From assembly GCA_009787675.1 (NCBI GenBank), contig WQSU01000002.1:1-29722 (forward strand): a DNA stretch of 29,722 bases, read 5' to 3'. The notes beneath the pieces were generated by a model, which worked only from the letters and a program-made list of their open reading frames with translations, had not been told where the DNA came from and did no database searches. Numbering within the stretch: position 1 is the stretch's first letter; every line of letters starts with the position of its first letter. Shown in pieces: positions 22,212-29,640 of this stretch. This stretch comes from Lentimicrobiaceae bacterium (lineage in GTDB: Bacteria; Bacteroidota; Bacteroidia; Bacteroidales; WCHB1-69). Position numbers and translations under genes: made by a program.

Positions 22212-24155
22212 ATGAACTATATTGAATTTGACAGAGAAAAGTTGGTAAACATCAATTTTTCAAAAAGCAAAGAAATGGTGCGTTGCAGCAGAAACGGGTC
22301 GTACGCATCAACCTCTTTGTTGGGATTGAATACGCGCAAATATCATGGACTTTTTGTTGCGCCACAAGACCGCATTGACGGCGAACGCCACGTACTGATC
22401 TCCTATTTGAACGAAACTATCATCATTGATGATATGGAGTTTCATCTGGGCGTACACCAGTATAAAGGCGGAGTGATTGCGCCCAAAGGAAATAAATATC
22501 TTCATAAATTTACAATTGATACCATTCCTACCTATTATTTCAGAGTAGGAAAATTTAATTTCACCCGACAACTTTTGATGTCTGAAGACCAAGATCGTAT
22601 GATATTAAAATATACAATATTAAATGATTATGAATCTGCCCAAATTGTATTTGCACCGCTGCTTGCCTTTAGAAATGCACACAGTTTAACCTACGAAAAT
22701 CCGTATGTTAACACGCATTATAATCCCGTTGAAAACGGTGTAACATATTGTTTATATGATAATTATACTCCTGTAACATTGCAATTTAATGAACCTGTTG
22801 CGTATTCGCATGCCCCCGTTTGGTTTCACGATTTTGAATATGAAGAGGAACTGAAACGCGGCTACGACGGTCATGAAGATTTGATTAATTTGGGTAAAAT
22901 CAGTGTACAGGTAAATCATAAAGAAATATATTTATCTATTGGCGCTGAGCCTATTGCACCGGATAACATAGAAGCATTGTTTGAAGAGGAATTGAAGAAA
23001 CGCACCTTACGCTCCTCCTTTGAAACTTGTTTGCAAAATGCTGCGGAACAGTTCATCATCAAACGTAACGGCAAAACACATATCATTGCCGGCTATCCAT
23101 GGTTTGGACGATGGGGGCGCGACACCTTTATAGCCCTGCCTGGATTAACCTTAGCGTTAAACAAACCGGCGCTGTGTAAAGAAGTGATGGATGATATGCT
23201 TTCGGAAATGCAAAACGGACTCTTTCCTAATATTGGCGAGGGAGAACATGCTGCCTACAACTCGGTGGATGCTCCCCTGTGGTTCATTCGTACATTGCAG
23301 AAATACACGGAGTTTACTAAATCCCAAAAGAAAATCTGGGCAGAGTATGGCGATGCCGTGAAAAAGATATTGTATGCTTACAGAAGCGGTTCACTCTTTA
23401 ACATCAAGATGTTAGACAACGGTTTGATCTTTGCGGGAGATGAAAAACACGCACTCACCTGGATGGATGCTGTAGTGAACGGGAAACCGGTAACGCCTCG
23501 CACCGGCTGCCAAGTGGAGATCAACGGCTTGTGGTATAATGCTCTCATGTTTGCTTTGGAAGTAGCTGCACATCAAAAAGATAAAGAGTTTATTAAAGAC
23601 TGGACATCCATTGCCGCTGATTTTCCTGCCGTTTTCAAAGATGCCTTTTGGGATAAAGACAAAGGATATTTAGCCGATTTTGTAAACGGCAACGAAAAAA
23701 ACTTTCAAGTGCGCCCCAACATGGTGATTGTTACTTCACTACCCTATTGTCCGGTAAGTGAAAAGGTTTGCCAGCTCGTATTGAAAAAAGCACAAGAAGA
23801 GTTGCTCACTCCGAAAGGTTTGCGTACCCTCTCGCCCAATGACCCTGACTACAAAGGTAAATACTTTGGCAATCAAGAAGAAAGAGATGTTGCCTATCAT
23901 CAGGGCACGGTGTGGCCATGGCTTTTAGAGCCGTTTGCAGAGGGCTGTTTGGCTGTGTATCATCAAACTGCTGTTCCAGTGTTAGAGGATATCCTCGCTC
24001 ACTTTGAGGCAACGATGAACGACTACGGTATCTCCACCATTGAAGAGATTGCCGATGGCGACCCACCCCACAAACCAAATGGCTGTATTTCACAGGCTTG
24101 GAGTGTGGCGGCGCTACTAACGATAATGCGGTTACTGGGCGATGTAAAAAGATAA
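22212..24155 (+). CDS. Glycogen debranching enzyme, amylo-alpha-1,6-glucosidase type (GH133)
   Basis: A 647-residue enzyme that releases alpha-1,6 branches from glycogen or related glucans. The N-terminal domain begins YIEFDREKLVNINFSKSKEM and CSRNGSYASTSLLGLNTRKY, typical of the bacterial/archaeal GDE N-domain. The C-terminal (alpha/alpha)6 barrel carries the strongest signature, YPWFGRWGRDTFIALPGLTL at about residues 294-313. It also has PNIGEGEHAAYNSVDAPLWF and ALTWMDAVVNGKPVTPRTG, then AYHQGTVWPWLLEPFAEG and ISTIEEIADGDPPHKPNGC near the end. The frame extends to a GTG at 22164, but that part contains the -7 box, so I start at the ATG at 22212. No other glycogen gene is adjacent. It probably works in the cytoplasm on stored glycogen. 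Confidence 0.92.
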   Translation: MNYIEFDREKLVNINFSKSKEMVRCSRNGSYASTSLLGLNTRKYHGLFVAPQDRIDGERHVLISYLNETIIIDDMEFHLGVHQYKGGVIAPKGNKYLHKFTIDTIPTYYFRVGKFNFTRQLLMSEDQDRMILKYTILNDYESAQIVFAPLLAFRNAHSLTYENPYVNTHYNPVENGVTYCLYDNYTPVTLQFNEPVAYSHAPVWFHDFEYEEELKRGYDGHEDLINLGKISVQVNHKEIYLSIGAEPIAPDNIEALFEEELKKRTLRSSFETCLQNAAEQFIIKRNGKTHIIAGYPWFGRWGRDTFIALPGLTLALNKPALCKEVMDDMLSEMQNGLFPNIGEGEHAAYNSVDAPLWFIRTLQKYTEFTKSQKKIWAEYGDAVKKILYAYRSGSLFNIKMLDNGLIFAGDEKHALTWMDAVVNGKPVTPRTGCQVEINGLWYNALMFALEVAAHQKDKEFIKDWTSIAADFPAVFKDAFWDKDKGYLADFVNGNEKNFQVRPNMVIVTSLPYCPVSEKVCQLVLKKAQEELLTPKGLRTLSPNDPDYKGKYFGNQEERDVAYHQGTVWPWLLEPFAEGCLAVYHQTAVPVLEDILAHFEATMNDYGISTIEEIADGDPPHKPNGCISQAWSVAALLTIMRLLGDVKR

Positions 24156-24189
24156 AGATTTCGCGAAAAACTTTTCTTCTATTACAGAT

Positions 24190-24921
24190 TTATACAGATG
24201 AAGTCAGGAGTTTCTGTAAGACAAACTCCATTTTTTCGCTTTCCTCCCACGCTAAATCCATCCAATGAATGGCAAATCCGGCACGTTCCATTTTCCTAAA
24301 CCAGGTCATTTGTCGTTTAGAGAATTGGTGAATGGCGGTGTTCAGTTTTTGAAACATTGTGTTGTAATCCAATTGTTGGGTAAGATAGAGCATCACGAAG
24401 CGGTATTCCAAACCATATTTATAGAGTTGTTCAGTGGAAACGCCCTCATCCATAAGTACTTGCACTTCTTCTATCATGCCGTTATTCAACCGCTCTTTCA
24501 GGCGCTGGGTAATGCGTCTGCGCACCTCATCTCGGTCGCCTTTAATGCCAAAAATGGTAGAAGGGATGGGCGTGGATTGGTAGCCCAGCAGCAGCGCCTC
24601 AATATACATACCGCTGCCACCGCAAAGAATTACGGGTTTGTTGCGCTGTTGAATGTCTAAGATTGCCTGTTGCGCTAACTTTTGATAGTTAAACACCGTA
24701 TTGACTTTTCCGGGCTCTTCGATATCAATAAGATGGTATGGAATGAGGGTTCCCTCTATGGTATAATCTTTTAAATCTTTGCCTGTGCCAATATCCATTC
24801 TTCTATAGATTTGACGAGAATCGGCGCTGACAATTTCAGCGCCGATATGTTTTGCCAACAGCGCAGCAATGCGCGTTTTGCCGGTAGCAGTAGGACCAAG
24901 AATGGTGATGATGGAGTTCAG
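24190..24921 (-). CDS. miaA: tRNA dimethylallyltransferase (MiaA) paralogue, shortened and lacking a standard start codon
   Basis: MiaA adds a dimethylallyl group to A37 of tRNAs that read UNN codons. The P-loop LGPTATGKT is present, as are AEIVSADSRQIYRRMDIGTG, the KDLKDY and IPYHLIDIEEPG motifs, ILCGGSGMYIEALLLGY, YGLEYRFVMLYL and the closing HQFSKRQMTWFRKMERAGF, so homology is firm. Two things are wrong. No ATG, GTG or TTG lies between the in-frame stop at 24934-24936 and the P-loop; the best candidate is CTG at 24921, with ATC/ATT further in, and the TTG at 24858 would cut off the P-loop. Also, about 70 residues that normally hold the tRNA-contacting insert (LRxxL..DP..A...HPND..R..RALE) are missing between LLLGYQ and FGIKGDRDEVRRRI. 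It lies 7 bases after the stop of the upstream gene. It is either a degenerate paralogue or a shortened working one. Confidence 0.75.
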   Translation of the reverse strand: MNSIITILGPTATGKTRIAALLAKHIGAEIVSADSRQIYRRMDIGTGKDLKDYTIEGTLIPYHLIDIEEPGKVNTVFNYQKLAQQAILDIQQRNKPVILCGGSGMYIEALLLGYQSTPIPSTIFGIKGDRDEVRRRITQRLKERLNNGMIEEVQVLMDEGVSTEQLYKYGLEYRFVMLYLTQQLDYNTMFQKLNTAIHQFSKRQMTWFRKMERAGFAIHWMDLAWEESEKMEFVLQKLLTSSV

Positions 24922-24928
24922 GTTCGTG

Positions 24929-26608
24929 TTATTTTATAACTAATTTCTGTACAGAAGTTTCTCCTGTATTATTATCCGTTAACTTCATCATATACAATCC
25001 TGCAGGGTAATTAGAAAGACCTATGGTGTTGGTTCCTTCGTATAGATTTTCCGTAGCTATCAAATTTCCAATCAAAGTATAGATTTCCAATTTCATGGGT
25101 GCACCGATAACTACATTAACGAAACTGTTTGCAGGATTAGGCGCTAACTTGATGGCAGATTTGTTGAAATTATTGATGCTTAGAATGATATTGTTAGATT
25201 TGTCTAAAGGTACAATACGATTTTTTCCTAACCTGTACAGGCAAACTCCGTTAATCTCAACAATTTGAGTAGGAATTGTATTGCCAATATAATCAGTATC
25301 AAAAAGATTTTCAACATAAACTAAAGAGTCATAAGACATCCCATTTTCACTCAAGCCATAATATTTATCTTTTGTGAACACTCCTGTTTCTGTGTAAGTT
25401 ACGCCCTTAATGGTAACTACTTTTGCTTGAATTGAATTTTCGTAATTGTTATCTAATTGAGGAGCAGTGATCACTGTAGTGGGTACTTGTTGGAGATAGC
25501 CTGTTACATCACAGTTTCCAAGCGGAACTATTTCCAACATTCCACGGTAGCTGGTTAATGTGCCTGTAATATTGGTGATTTTGTCACCAATTTCCACTGC
25601 TTGCATTTTTTTGGCTACATCATAGATCATTATTGCAGCGGTTCCATCTTGAATGTACATGGTAACAGCTGTATTTGCTGCTGTACTCACTTTTCTTTGC
25701 GTTACTACGGCTTGTCCGCTAAAAACAAAAACGTCTTTGCCTTCGGTGTTATATGCAGGCGCTTTTGTGCGTAATTCTGCTAAAGTAGTTACAGTTTGTG
25801 GGAAAAGATAGTTGGCTGTGCTTATTGAACTGGGTTGCATCCCCTCTTTCCACGCTTTAGCTTTAAGTGTGGTTTGAGTAGAAACAGCGATAGAAGCAGT
25901 GTATTGGGTTGAAGATTCTGTAGGATCACTGCCATCTGTGGTATATCTGATGGTGGCGCTTTCTGTTGCAGAAGAAATCACAACATTAATGGGCTCAGTG
26001 TAGTTGCCACTTGGAGGGTTAAAGGTGGGAGAAATCACATAACCAGCTGGACTATGGTCAGTTAAACAAAAGTCATCAATACTTACGGTTTTACCGTTCG
26101 CCAACTCTCCTTCTCTTGCAATTTTTATTCTCACATTGCCTTGAATATTAATGGGGAAAGTAGCTTTTATCATGGCGCCATCCCATTTGGGAGCAGTTAC
26201 TGAACCGCCATTAGTCCAAGTGGCGCCTGCATCGGTAGAATAATAAACAACAATGATTCCACCGGAATGTGTGCTGTAAGAAGCATAATAAAAAGAAACT
26301 TCTCCAACACCATTAGATTTGTCGAAATTCATTTGAAAATAGCAGTTGTCGCCTGCATTGCCGCGCAAGCGAATACTTTTAACACCGCTATTGTGGCGGT
26401 CGTTGGTATCTGTTGCAGAAACCACACCAGAAACACTCCATTCGCCCCATTGGTCGGTAACTGTTCGGAGGGCATAAGCGGTGCCTGCCCATGAATTTTC
26501 TTCAAAATCCACAGAGAGTTTGCAATCTTGTGCAAGCGAAGTTGTACAGAATAAAATGAGCATTAATACGCTCATTAAAATTGATTTTAATTTTGTAAAT
26601 GTGTTCAT
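24929..26608 (-). CDS. Secreted T9SS protein with carbohydrate-binding-like, chitobiase-C and OB-fold domains
   Basis: A 559-residue secreted protein. Residues 1-27 form a signal peptide ending TSLAQ. Residues about 28-185 form a beta-rich domain (VDFEENSWAGTAYALRTV, SIRLRGNAGDNCYFQM, GEVSFYYASYSTHSGG), resembling a lectin or jelly-roll module. Residues about 190-270 are a chitobiase/beta-hexosaminidase C-terminal (Fn3-associated) module: PTFNPPSGNYTEPINVVIS, ATIRYTTDGSDPTESS, KAWKEGMQPSSIS. Residues about 275-440 contain an OB-fold-like module (MYIQDGTAAIMIYDVAKKMQ). The last 80 residues are a T9SS sorting domain (LAPNPANSFVNVVIG, LKLEIYTLIGNLIATE-like region, SNYPAGLYMMKL, VQKLVIK). No catalytic residues are apparent, so it probably binds a surface or matrix polymer. 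Its own -7 box lies at 26653. Confidence 0.85.
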   Translation of the reverse strand: MNTFTKLKSILMSVLMLILFCTTSLAQDCKLSVDFEENSWAGTAYALRTVTDQWGEWSVSGVVSATDTNDRHNSGVKSIRLRGNAGDNCYFQMNFDKSNGVGEVSFYYASYSTHSGGIIVVYYSTDAGATWTNGGSVTAPKWDGAMIKATFPINIQGNVRIKIAREGELANGKTVSIDDFCLTDHSPAGYVISPTFNPPSGNYTEPINVVISSATESATIRYTTDGSDPTESSTQYTASIAVSTQTTLKAKAWKEGMQPSSISTANYLFPQTVTTLAELRTKAPAYNTEGKDVFVFSGQAVVTQRKVSTAANTAVTMYIQDGTAAIMIYDVAKKMQAVEIGDKITNITGTLTSYRGMLEIVPLGNCDVTGYLQQVPTTVITAPQLDNNYENSIQAKVVTIKGVTYTETGVFTKDKYYGLSENGMSYDSLVYVENLFDTDYIGNTIPTQIVEINGVCLYRLGKNRIVPLDKSNNIILSINNFNKSAIKLAPNPANSFVNVVIGAPMKLEIYTLIGNLIATENLYEGTNTIGLSNYPAGLYMMKLTDNNTGETSVQKLVIK

Positions 26609-26652
26609 ATTAATTAAATTTGGTTTAAAATTCTATAAGAAAAGTTGTCGGC

Positions 26653-26660
26653 AAATATAA
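26653..26660 (-). promoter_or_regulatory. -7 box (TATATTTG) for the chitobiase-C/T9SS gene
   Basis: The minus strand reads TATATTTG, an exact TAnnTTTG match, 44 bases before the ATG at 26608. It lies in the 105-base gap after the ManA stop, so the two minus-strand genes are separate units. Confidence 0.6.
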
Positions 26661-26713
26661 AAGAATATTTGAGTTTTGATCAGTTTTTTTATGAATTTTT
26701 TCTTGAGAAAATG

Positions 26714-27688
26714 TTACGAAATATAAACCTCCATCACCCTCGATTTCGCATTCGGCACCAAATTCACCATTGGAACAGAAGCCGGAATCAATGCCGTTTC
26801 TCCGGCAAACAACACTTCGTGAAAGTCATCTCCAAACAGGTGCACTTCCCCTTCCACGCAAAAGTAAATCACAAAAGAATCAATGGTGGAGTAGTTTTTT
26901 TGAAGCGGTTTGTCGAAAACAATGGCATTTACGTTAAAGAACTCCGAACGAAACAGCGTGGAAGTGGTGTTGAATTTTTCTTCGTATTCAATTTTATAAG
27001 TCTCATTTTCATCGAAATGGATGGCTTCTATGGCTTCGGCAATATGCAGTTCTCTCGGCATCCCGTTGTCATCCACTCTGTTCCAGTCGAAAATGCGGTA
27101 AGTGATGTCGGAAGGCTGTTGAATTTCGGCTACACGCACGCCTTTACCCAAAGCGTGCACCGTTCCGGCAGGGATGAAAAACAGATCGCCTTTTTTCACA
27201 GGATAATATTGCAATAAACCGGCAATCTCTTTGTGCTGCACTGCATCAATATAATCTTGTTTTCCAACGGGTTTGTTAAAGCCCACATAAATTCCGGCGT
27301 TCTCGGCGGCATCCACCACATACCACATCTCGGTCTTCCCGTTCTGCTCATATCTTTGCTGCGCCAACTGGTCGTCGGGGTGCACCTGCACCGACAAATC
27401 GTCTTGTGCATCAATGAATTTAAGAAGCAAGGGGAAGCCCAAGCCGTTCGTGTCAAACACGCTGTCGCCCACCAACTCGCCCATGTAGGTTTCTATCAGT
27501 TCCCGCAGGTCATTCTCTGCCAAAAAACCATTGGTAACCACCGAAATATCTTCATCAAGATCAGAGATTTCCCAACTCTCCCCAAACTTAGTGTTCACAT
27601 CATCAGTTTTATGATACTTTTCCGCAAGGGCGCTCCCGCCCCACAGGCGTTCTTTTAGAATGGGTTCAAATTTTAAAGGGTATAACAT
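26714..27688 (-). CDS. manA: Mannose-6-phosphate isomerase, type I
   Basis: A 324-residue zinc enzyme that interconverts fructose-6-phosphate and mannose-6-phosphate, feeding mannose into glycan and LPS synthesis. The N-terminus YPLKFEPILKERLWGGSALAEK is the bacterial ManA start. The metal ligands are visible: Gln101 and His103 in SVQVHPDD, Glu120 in KTEMWYV, and a histidine at 178 in IPAGTVHALGKGV. The remaining ligand region is ITYRIFDWNRVDDNG, shared by the short Bacillota/Bacteroidota enzymes of 310-330 residues. It has its own -7 box at 27734. It is a separate unit from the neighbouring surface-protein gene. Confidence 0.95.
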   Translation of the reverse strand: MLYPLKFEPILKERLWGGSALAEKYHKTDDVNTKFGESWEISDLDEDISVVTNGFLAENDLRELIETYMGELVGDSVFDTNGLGFPLLLKFIDAQDDLSVQVHPDDQLAQQRYEQNGKTEMWYVVDAAENAGIYVGFNKPVGKQDYIDAVQHKEIAGLLQYYPVKKGDLFFIPAGTVHALGKGVRVAEIQQPSDITYRIFDWNRVDDNGMPRELHIAEAIEAIHFDENETYKIEYEEKFNTTSTLFRSEFFNVNAIVFDKPLQKNYSTIDSFVIYFCVEGEVHLFGDDFHEVLFAGETALIPASVPMVNLVPNAKSRVMEVYIS

Positions 27689-27726
27689 GTTTAATGTTCA
27701 AAGTTAATATCTATTTATTACAATGG

Positions 27727-27734
27727 CGAAAATA
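27727..27734 (-). promoter_or_regulatory. -7 box (TATTTTCG) for manA
   Basis: The minus strand reads TATTTTCG followed by CC, 39 bases before the manA ATG. It repeats the extended box seen at 9792 and 13312 on the plus strand. Confidence 0.5.
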
Positions 27735-28122
27735 AATATTTAATCGGATTTGATTATATTTTAATTTATGGAACAGACATTAGTAAGATAGAAGCATTCC
27801 CGTCATCTTGGATAGCGATGTTGCCGAACATTCCCCTTCTCGCCATTGTGGAAGCCCTTGCCAAAACGCGGGAATGGTCCCGCACCTTTGATGAAGTTTA
27901 AGAGGACGGTGAGACAGAAAAAGAAATAGACAAGTATTATATAGTATTATTATGTCTTATTATGAAATTTTTTTGAAAAGTCTCCCTATACTACGCAAAA
28001 ACTATGTGAAAATTGCGCCAAACATGCCCTCTTTTACACACTACAGCAAGAAAATACAATTGTAATTATCTGATAATCTATTTTAAAAAACATTTTTTTC
28101 GCGATTATTATCTGTTTTAATC

Positions 28123-28130
28123 TATTTTTG
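28123..28130 (+). promoter_or_regulatory. -7 box (TATTTTTG) for the last secreted protein gene
   Basis: TATTTTTG matches TAnnTTTG exactly, 44 bases before the TTG start at 28174. No clear -33 element was found. Confidence 0.6.
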
Positions 28131-28173
28131 CGGCAGATTTTAAGCAAAAAAACCACTCTAAAACATATCGCTA

Positions 28174-28950
28174 TTGAAAAAAAATCTATTATTGTTAATT
28201 GCGCATTTTTGCGTAATGTTTTTAAATGCGCAAACAGAGGAAATCAATTATTTTCTCCCTTCTGAGGATAATATTTTTAATCAGTCAGACCTTATCTTTG
28301 AAGGCAATCTCGAAAGGTGTGTGGCTACTTACAATGCCAAAGGTAATGGATATTACAATGACATTTACAGTATTTATGAATACAGAGTAAGAAAAGTTTA
28401 TAAAGGAGATATTTCTTTGGCTGGAAGTACAATTCTTATGGTATTTAAAGGAGGGGTATTGGGCGATGAAAATTTTCCATGGGACAGTAGATTTAATGAT
28501 GATTCGCGAATTATTATTCCTGAACAAAAAGAAAAAGGAATTCCGTCTATTCCTTTGGGCACTTTTTCGCCTGCTATAATTTTTTCAGTGAACTCTGACT
28601 ATCCGGATGATGAAAATTCAAAATATTTTCAAGAAAAAAAATATAGAATCCTTGATAAAATTTTTGTTCAGGATGACTATGTGGCAAGTTTCAAAGAGAT
28701 ACCCTTTTCTGATGTAGTAGAAATGCATAATTGGATGAAACAGTTTAATGGATATAACTTTGCTGAAATAAAAATGGAGCGGAAACCCAAACAAAATTGG
28801 GTAAATGGAGCAGAACTAGAGGCAGATATTTTAGATACTGAATTTTATGAAAATCAAAAAAAAATAATGAATTCCATAAATAATGAAGCTCTCATTGAAA
28901 TTGAGAAAGATAGCAAAAAAAAGAACAAGAAAATCAAGATAAAGCTTTAG
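28174..28950 (+). CDS. Secreted protein of unknown function, front part of a frame-disrupted T9SS gene
   Basis: The frame opens at TTG 28174 with a signal peptide (KKNLLLLIAHFCVMFLNAQ), giving an Ala-Gln junction at about residue 19-20. It has no in-frame ATG before the hydrophobic stretch. Residues 35-85 read SDLIFEGNLERCVATYNAKG and YSIYEYRVRKVYKGDISLAG, with MVFKGGVLGDENF after. Such DLIFEG...VYKG openings recur in Bacteroidota secreted proteins that end in T9SS domains; their function is unknown. The frame stops at 28950 after a lysine run. At 28915-28922 there is an A8 tract, and A AAA AAG at 28917-28923 is in the right phase for -1 slippage. The -1 frame continues with protein-like sequence, so this is not the natural end. 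Confidence 0.75.
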   Translation: MKKNLLLLIAHFCVMFLNAQTEEINYFLPSEDNIFNQSDLIFEGNLERCVATYNAKGNGYYNDIYSIYEYRVRKVYKGDISLAGSTILMVFKGGVLGDENFPWDSRFNDDSRIIIPEQKEKGIPSIPLGTFSPAIIFSVNSDYPDDENSKYFQEKKYRILDKIFVQDDYVASFKEIPFSDVVEMHNWMKQFNGYNFAEIKMERKPKQNWVNGAELEADILDTEFYENQKKIMNSINNEALIEIEKDSKKKNKKIKIKL

Positions 28951-29358
28951 TAGATAAAACCCTCACCTTATACATCAACAATCCGGTTAAGGTACAGGAA
29001 GGGGCTACGTACTATTTAAAATTTGATATCATGGTAAAGTCTAATGCGCCTGAAACTTTTCTTGCAGAAACAGCTTTCTCTATGAAATATAATACGAGTA
29101 TTTTTGATTCATTGCCGCATAATAAAATTAGTTATACTATGGAGTTTATCCCAACCCAACGAGCGGAGAATTACGAATTACGAATTACGAATTACGAATT
29201 AGGAATGGGGGCACCGAGCGTAGTCGAGGTGGAAGTATTTGATGTTTACGGCAGAAAGCTCACCTCTCATCAACATCTCTCACCTTCCTTCAGGAGTTTA
29301 TTTTGTGAAAATAGCCACTGAGGCGGGCGTTGTGGTAAAAAGGTTAGTGAAAGAATAA
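28951..29358 (+). pseudogene. Frame-shifted continuation of the same gene, with a T9SS sorting domain
   Basis: In the -1 frame, from the A8 tract onward, the sequence reads DKTLTLYINNPVKVQEGATY, then PETFLAETAFSMKYNTSIFD, a linker of heptad repeats (NYELRITNYELGMG) and the T9SS segment VEVEVFDVYGRKL. Near 29259-29270 the frame must change again by +1. After that it reads SHLPSGVYFVKIATEAGVV, KRLVKE and a stop at 29356-29358, a perfect T9SS ending. The two changes cancel, so the end is back in the frame of the TTG at 28174. Removing one base near 29268 and adding one A in the A8 tract would restore a single open gene of about 394 residues. I read this as one gene, either broken, mis-sequenced or recoded. 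Confidence 0.7.
29168..29209. repeat. Heptanucleotide repeat inside the T9SS-type gene
   Basis: Four exact units of gaattac, then gaattag and gaatggg, run at period 7. They encode a linker between the body of the secreted protein and its T9SS domain (NYELRITNYELG). A gaattac-type heptad is also known among STRR elements in other phyla. Confidence 0.9.
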
Positions 29359-29380
29359 TAAGGTGTTTGGTTTAGCTCCA

Positions 29381-29491
29381 TTAAATTCTGTATAATTCTT
29401 TGCGTTCTTTGCGTAAATTCTTTGCGTTCCCTGCGGTTAAGAAACCGAACTTGAATTGCAGCGCTAAATCGGTGTAGTAGGTTTTTTTCAT
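29381..29491 (-). CDS. Short ORF of 36 residues whose second half is a repeat; possible gene remnant
   Basis: It starts KKTYYTDLALQFKFG, which looks like a real protein N-terminus, but then runs through the repeat at 29396-29440 (NAKNLRKERKELYRI) and stops. I cannot assign it. It may be the beginning of a transposase-like or other gene into which a repeat was inserted. Upstream on the same strand lie the imperfect 21-22-base repeats at 29531-29640. Confidence 0.25.
   Translation of the reverse strand: MKKTYYTDLALQFKFGFLTAGNAKNLRKERKELYRI
29396..29440. repeat. ttctttgcg-type short repeat after the T9SS gene
   Basis: Three copies of tctttgcg and one divergent ccctgcgg occur within 45 bases, at uneven spacing. 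It lies 38 bases after the end of the secreted protein gene and inside a minus-strand short ORF. Similar tctttgcg runs are common intergenic repeats in other bacteria. Confidence 0.6.
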
Positions 29492-29530
29492 GGGGATTGC
29501 TTTTGGAGACCTATGGGATGAGGGCAAAAA

Positions 29531-29640
29531 ACGTCCGCATCTTTTTTAAAAACGTCTGCATCTTTTTGGAAAAAGGTCTGCATCTTTTTGGAAAAAGGTC
29601 TATATCTTTTTTAAAGAACATATAGATCTTTTAAGTAAAA
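29531..29640. repeat. Imperfect 21-22-base tandem repeat
   Basis: At least four units with the core gtctgcatcttttt begin near 29533, 29554, 29576 and 29598, and a diverged fifth follows near 29619. Spacing is 21, 22 and 22 bases. Units 1 and 2 share acgtcygcat, units 2 and 3 share tttttggaaaa, and unit 4 has tatatc in place of tgcatc, so the copies have diverged stepwise. There are no regular spacers, so it is not a CRISPR array. No gene is seen from here to the window end, apart from a 14-codon minus-strand frame at 29677-29720 that ends at 29677 and could be the tail of a gene beyond the edge. Confidence 0.75.

Larger units (their letters stand above)
27689..28173. other. 485-base divergent intergenic region with a GC-rich, hairpin-bearing core
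   Basis: The flanks hold divergent -7 boxes. The core at about 27790-27900 is much richer in G and C than its surroundings. It contains the perfect hairpin GCGGGA-ATGG-TCCCGC at 27868-27883 and an 8-base inverted repeat, CATTCCCG (27795-27802) with CGGGAATG (27869-27876). Two short frames open with ATG: 27 residues on plus (27818-27901) and 26 on minus (27846 to 27766). Neither has a ribosome site or a recognised match. The core could be a REP- or MITE-like element. Confidence 0.5.

Noticed and set aside
29531..29640. Possible CRISPR array
   Set aside because: The copies touch one another at 21-22-base spacing and no unique spacers separate them.
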